Assembly: GCA_025964295.1 (NCBI GenBank) | Contig: JAOPZD010000521.1 | Span: forward strand, 1-7,348 | DNA from: Conexibacter sp. | Lineage (GTDB): Bacteria; Actinomycetota; Thermoleophilia; Solirubrobacterales; Solirubrobacteraceae | DNA length: 7,348 nucleotides | Direction of reading: 5' to 3' | Shown: positions 5,214 through 7,348 of the stretch, piece after piece | Numbering within the stretch: the stretch's first letter is position 1 | Layout: the number at the start of each line of letters is the position of its first letter | Program-made: the position numbers and the translations under genes | The notes under the pieces: generated by a model | Databases searched by the model: none | Seen by the model: only the letters and a program-made list of their open reading frames with translations | Told to the model about the DNA's origin: nothing

Positions 5214-5230
5214 TACGATCGTCGGCAGTG
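5214..5230 (+). promoter_or_regulatory. Leaderless promoter at the DnaC-like operon
   Basis: The -10-like TACGAT at 5214-5219 is followed 8 nt later by the GTG start at 5228. No Shine-Dalgarno lies upstream, so translation probably begins at the first bases of the mRNA. The spacing matches the toxin-antitoxin promoter of this window (TACAGT, 7 nt, ATG). The -35 region is not recognisable. Confidence 0.45.
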
Positions 5231-6547
5231 CCCGCCGCCGACCACCACGATCGCGCTCTCGAGGACTGGGTGCTGACCAAGGTCGCCGGCCTGGACGTCG
5301 AGGGGCTCGGGCTGGGGCTCGGCGTGCGCGAGCTGCCGCTGCCCGGCGTGGCCGAGGCGGCGCAGCTGGACGAGCGCGTCGTGGCCGTCGTCGTCGACCG
5401 GCTGCACCAGCGCGGGCTGGTCCGGGCGATCGCGGCCGATCCGGCGCGGGTGCTGATCACGCCCGCGGGCCGGCGCACGGCCGCCGCCACGACCGCCCCG
5501 GAGAAGCCGCCGACGCCCGACGCGGCGCGGTTCGTCTTCCTACGCCCCGCCGCGCCGCACGGATCCTCCGGCCCGGCCGGGACCGATGCCGAGGAGGTCT
5601 GCGACTTCCACCCCCAGCGGCGCCGCAAGGGCACGATGGACCCCGGCGAGCACTGCGACGGGTCGGGCTGGATCGTCGATCCCGCCACGCGCGAAAGCCG
5701 TCCCTGCCGCTGCCGGCCGCTGCGGATCCAGCGCCACCGCGACCGGCGCCTCGGCGGCCGCGTCACGACCGAGATCCTCAACTTCGGCCTCGCGTCGTCG
5801 CTGCACCCCGAGCTCCATCCGGCGCTGACGCCGGTCATCCACCGCTGGACGACCGACGTCGGCGCCCAGCTGCGCGCGGGCCGCGGCCTGTGGATGACCG
5901 TCGCCGGGTGGGACCGCCAGAGCGCGGCCGCGGCCGCCGAGCTCGACGACAGCGAGCGCCCGCCGCGCACGCCGGAGGAGTTCGCCCAGGCCGCCGCGCG
6001 CGCCGGCCGCGCGCTGGACCAGGACGCGGTCGCGACCACGACGCGCGCCGAGCGCGGCTCCCGCGCCGGCGGCGAGCTCAGCCTCATGGAGGTCCAGAAG
6101 GTCGCCCAGACCGCGGCCGGCTCGTCGGCCGCCGCGATCGCCCGCGCGGCCTACAACGCGGGCCACGGCGTCGCGCTGTACTCGCTGTCGTCGCTGTACC
6201 GCTCGCTCGTGCACCTCTCGCGCTTCGGCGGCTACCGCGACCGCCTCGACGCCCTGCGCCGCTGCGACCTGCTCGTCCTCGTCGGCCTCGACCAGCAGGT
6301 CCTCACGCGCGCCGCCCAGTGGCAGCGCGACTGGCTCTCCGAGCAGCTGGAGCTGATCGCCATCGGCCGCTACGAGCACTGCCGCGCCACCGTCGTGGTC
6401 AGCACCGGCTGGCCGCTGGGAGAGCTCGAGCAGGCGCTGTCGACCGAGACGTTCCACCGCCTAACCTGCGCGGCCGGCGAGCCGCTGCTCGCCAGCCGGA
6501 TCCCCGAGAAGACCGCGACGTACGCCACGCCCCATGCTCGATCCTGA
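5228..6547 (+). CDS. Winged-helix, zinc-ribbon and degenerate DnaC-like AAA+ fusion protein
   Basis: This 439-residue protein starts at GTG 5228. Residues about 8-85 look like a winged helix (DERVVAVVVDRLHQRGLVRAI, ending VLITPAGRR). Residues 125-162 form a Cys cluster, C125-x17-C143-x16-C160-x-C162. The C143-x16-C160-x-C162 part matches exactly the C12-x16-C29-x-C31 spacing of the next protein. Residues 210-425 align with the DnaC-like ATPase downstream (RGLW; AG-x-V-L; CDLLVLV; RYEH; V-S; FHRLT), but the ATPase motifs are gone. The P-loop is split by about 60 inserted residues and the Lys position is Ala297; the Walker B acids are Val352-Gly353; the sensor region reads VVVSTG. It is therefore a probable pseudo-ATPase. 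Its 3' end overlaps the next gene by 14 nt. A role as an initiator or regulatory partner of the ATPase is inferred, not shown. Confidence 0.88.
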   Translation: MPAADHHDRALEDWVLTKVAGLDVEGLGLGLGVRELPLPGVAEAAQLDERVVAVVVDRLHQRGLVRAIAADPARVLITPAGRRTAAATTAPEKPPTPDAARFVFLRPAAPHGSSGPAGTDAEEVCDFHPQRRRKGTMDPGEHCDGSGWIVDPATRESRPCRCRPLRIQRHRDRRLGGRVTTEILNFGLASSLHPELHPALTPVIHRWTTDVGAQLRAGRGLWMTVAGWDRQSAAAAAELDDSERPPRTPEEFAQAAARAGRALDQDAVATTTRAERGSRAGGELSLMEVQKVAQTAAGSSAAAIARAAYNAGHGVALYSLSSLYRSLVHLSRFGGYRDRLDALRRCDLLVLVGLDQQVLTRAAQWQRDWLSEQLELIAIGRYEHCRATVVVSTGWPLGELEQALSTETFHRLTCAAGEPLLASRIPEKTATYATPHARS

Positions 6548-7268
6548 CTTCGACTGCCCTCACGGCTGCGACGCCAACGGCTTCCTCTTCGACGAGGTGA
6601 CCCGCCAGGCCCACCCCTGCACGTGCCGCGAGGAGCGGCTGCGCCGGCGGCTGCACGGCGACATGGAGGCCGCGGTCGGCCGCTACGCGCCGCCGCGCTT
6701 CCAGGGCCTGGACTGGTCGGCGCTGCCGCTGTCGGGGATCGCCGAGCGCCACGGCACCGCCGCCACCCACGTCCGCCGCTACGCCGCCAAGGTGGAGGAC
6801 AACGTCCGCCAGGGCCGCGGCCTGTGGCTGCTGGGCAACAAGGGCACGGGCAAGACGACGCTGGCCTACTACATCGCGCAGGAGGCGCGGTCGGCCGGCC
6901 TGTCGGTGCTGACCCGCAACACCACCGACCTGCTCAACGAGCTGCGCGACTCCTACAAGCCCGACGCCCAGCCGACGACCCGCCAGATCATCGACGCGGT
7001 CACCCACGTCGAGCTGCTGCACCTCGAGGACGTCGCCGTCCCGCGCCCCAACGACTGGGTCCTCGAGCAGCTCTACACGATCGTCAACCGCCGCTACGAG
7101 CACAACAAGGCGATCGTGTTCACCTCCGACACGCCCTACGGCCAGGACCTCAACCCGGACGCGCTGGCCGACCACATCGGCGAGCGCACCTACTCGCGCC
7201 TGACCCAGATGGTGGGCTCGCCGATCCTCATGACGGGCCAGGACTACCGGCTCATCGTCGGCGTGTAG
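6534..7268 (+). CDS. DnaC/IstB-like AAA+ ATPase with N-terminal zinc ribbon; putative helicase loader
   Basis: This 244-residue protein fits the length of DnaC/DnaI-type helicase loaders, which use ATP to deliver DnaB helicase to DNA in the cytoplasm. A zinc-ribbon-like cluster C8-x3-C12-x16-C29-x-C31 precedes a linker and the AAA+ core. Walker A is GNKGTGKTT (101-109) and Walker B is LLHLEDV (161-167, Glu165-Asp166). A strand with FTSDTP (196-201) sits at sensor 1, where the usual Asn is Asp, and IGERTYSRL (215-223) is the Arg-finger/sensor region with R218 and R222. The ATG at 6534 lies inside the preceding gene, so translation is probably coupled. Being next to the wHTH pseudo-ATPase resembles initiator/loader pairs of phages. 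An IstB-type transposition helper is the alternative, but no transposase is near. The replication role is inferred from family. Confidence 0.88.
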   Translation: MLDPDFDCPHGCDANGFLFDEVTRQAHPCTCREERLRRRLHGDMEAAVGRYAPPRFQGLDWSALPLSGIAERHGTAATHVRRYAAKVEDNVRQGRGLWLLGNKGTGKTTLAYYIAQEARSAGLSVLTRNTTDLLNELRDSYKPDAQPTTRQIIDAVTHVELLHLEDVAVPRPNDWVLEQLYTIVNRRYEHNKAIVFTSDTPYGQDLNPDALADHIGERTYSRLTQMVGSPILMTGQDYRLIVGV

Positions 7269-7297
7269 GCACGCGGGGCCGGCCGCACCGCCGCGGG

Positions 7298-7348
7298 TCA
7301 GCGCGCGAAGACCGCGCGCAGCGTCGGCTGCAGGACCGCGACGGCGTC
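7298..7348 (-). CDS. Probable 3' end of a gene running off the window
   Basis: Read on the - strand from the window edge, 16 codons with mostly G/C third positions (DAVAVLQPTLRAVFAR) end at TGA (7298-7300). The composition fits the C-terminus of a real protein, converging on the DnaC-like gene with a 29-bp gap. It is too short for any functional call. Confidence 0.45.
   Translation of the reverse strand, partial: DAVAVLQPTLRAVFAR

Noticed and set aside
4120..6087. A 655-residue open frame on the - strand
   Set aside because: It is antisense to the sigma operon and the wHTH fusion gene, is dominated by Ser/Arg/Ala, has no recognisable motif, and exists because the high GC content suppresses stop codons.
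5540..6457. A 305-residue open frame on the - strand
   Set aside because: It mirrors the wHTH fusion gene on the opposite strand and shows only low-complexity Val/Ala/Arg/Gly composition.
6399..7175. A 258-residue open frame on the - strand
   Set aside because: It is antisense to the clearly identified DnaC-like ATPase and has no domain of its own.

Overview
The window is very GC-rich and its codons mostly end in G or C. The gene families (short wHTH regulators with a YHVR-type recognition helix, an ECF sigma factor with a downstream membrane protein, MazF/RHH toxin-antitoxin, DnaC-like ATPases) fit a high-GC actinobacterium. The wHTH type and the overall style suggest the Thermoleophilia/Solirubrobacterales group, but that placement is an inference from style and not a search result. 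No rRNA, tRNA, transposase, CRISPR array or replication origin was seen.

Layout. (1) Positions 1-279 hold the 3' end of an unidentified + strand gene, followed by a four-copy 11-bp GC repeat. (2) Positions 344-903 (- strand) hold a compact antitoxin-toxin operon: a ribbon-helix-helix antitoxin and a MazF-like toxin that overlap by 4 nt, preceded by a likely leaderless promoter. (3) Positions 904-1367 have no convincing gene but contain a strong 12-bp hairpin and a promoter-like pair of boxes for a + strand orphan protein (1368-1790). (4) Two small winged-helix regulators are divergent (1787-2161 on -, 2188-2646 on +). (5) Positions 2667-5169 form a divergent envelope/signalling block. On - are a Cys-rich exported or membrane-anchored protein and a secreted protein. 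On + are an ECF-type sigma factor and a single-pass membrane protein. The secreted protein and the extracellular part of the membrane protein are paralogues that share a two-cysteine domain. (6) Positions 5228-7268 (+) hold two overlapping genes: a winged-helix/zinc-ribbon protein with a degenerate DnaC-like AAA+ domain, and an intact DnaC-like AAA+ ATPase. (7) Positions 7298-7348 probably hold the last 16 codons of a - strand gene.

How the genes may work together. The sigma factor and membrane protein overlap by 4 nt (GTGA), which suggests a sigma/membrane-regulator pair. The divergent operon encodes a secreted version of the regulator's outer domain plus a disulfide-rich partner, so a secreted ligand or decoy for the membrane regulator is a reasonable but untested idea. 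The final pair resembles the initiator-plus-helicase-loader pairs of phages and Firmicutes, except that the initiator-like wHTH is fused to an inactivated copy of the loader. This pair and the sigma-flanking paralogues are the two most novel-looking systems here.
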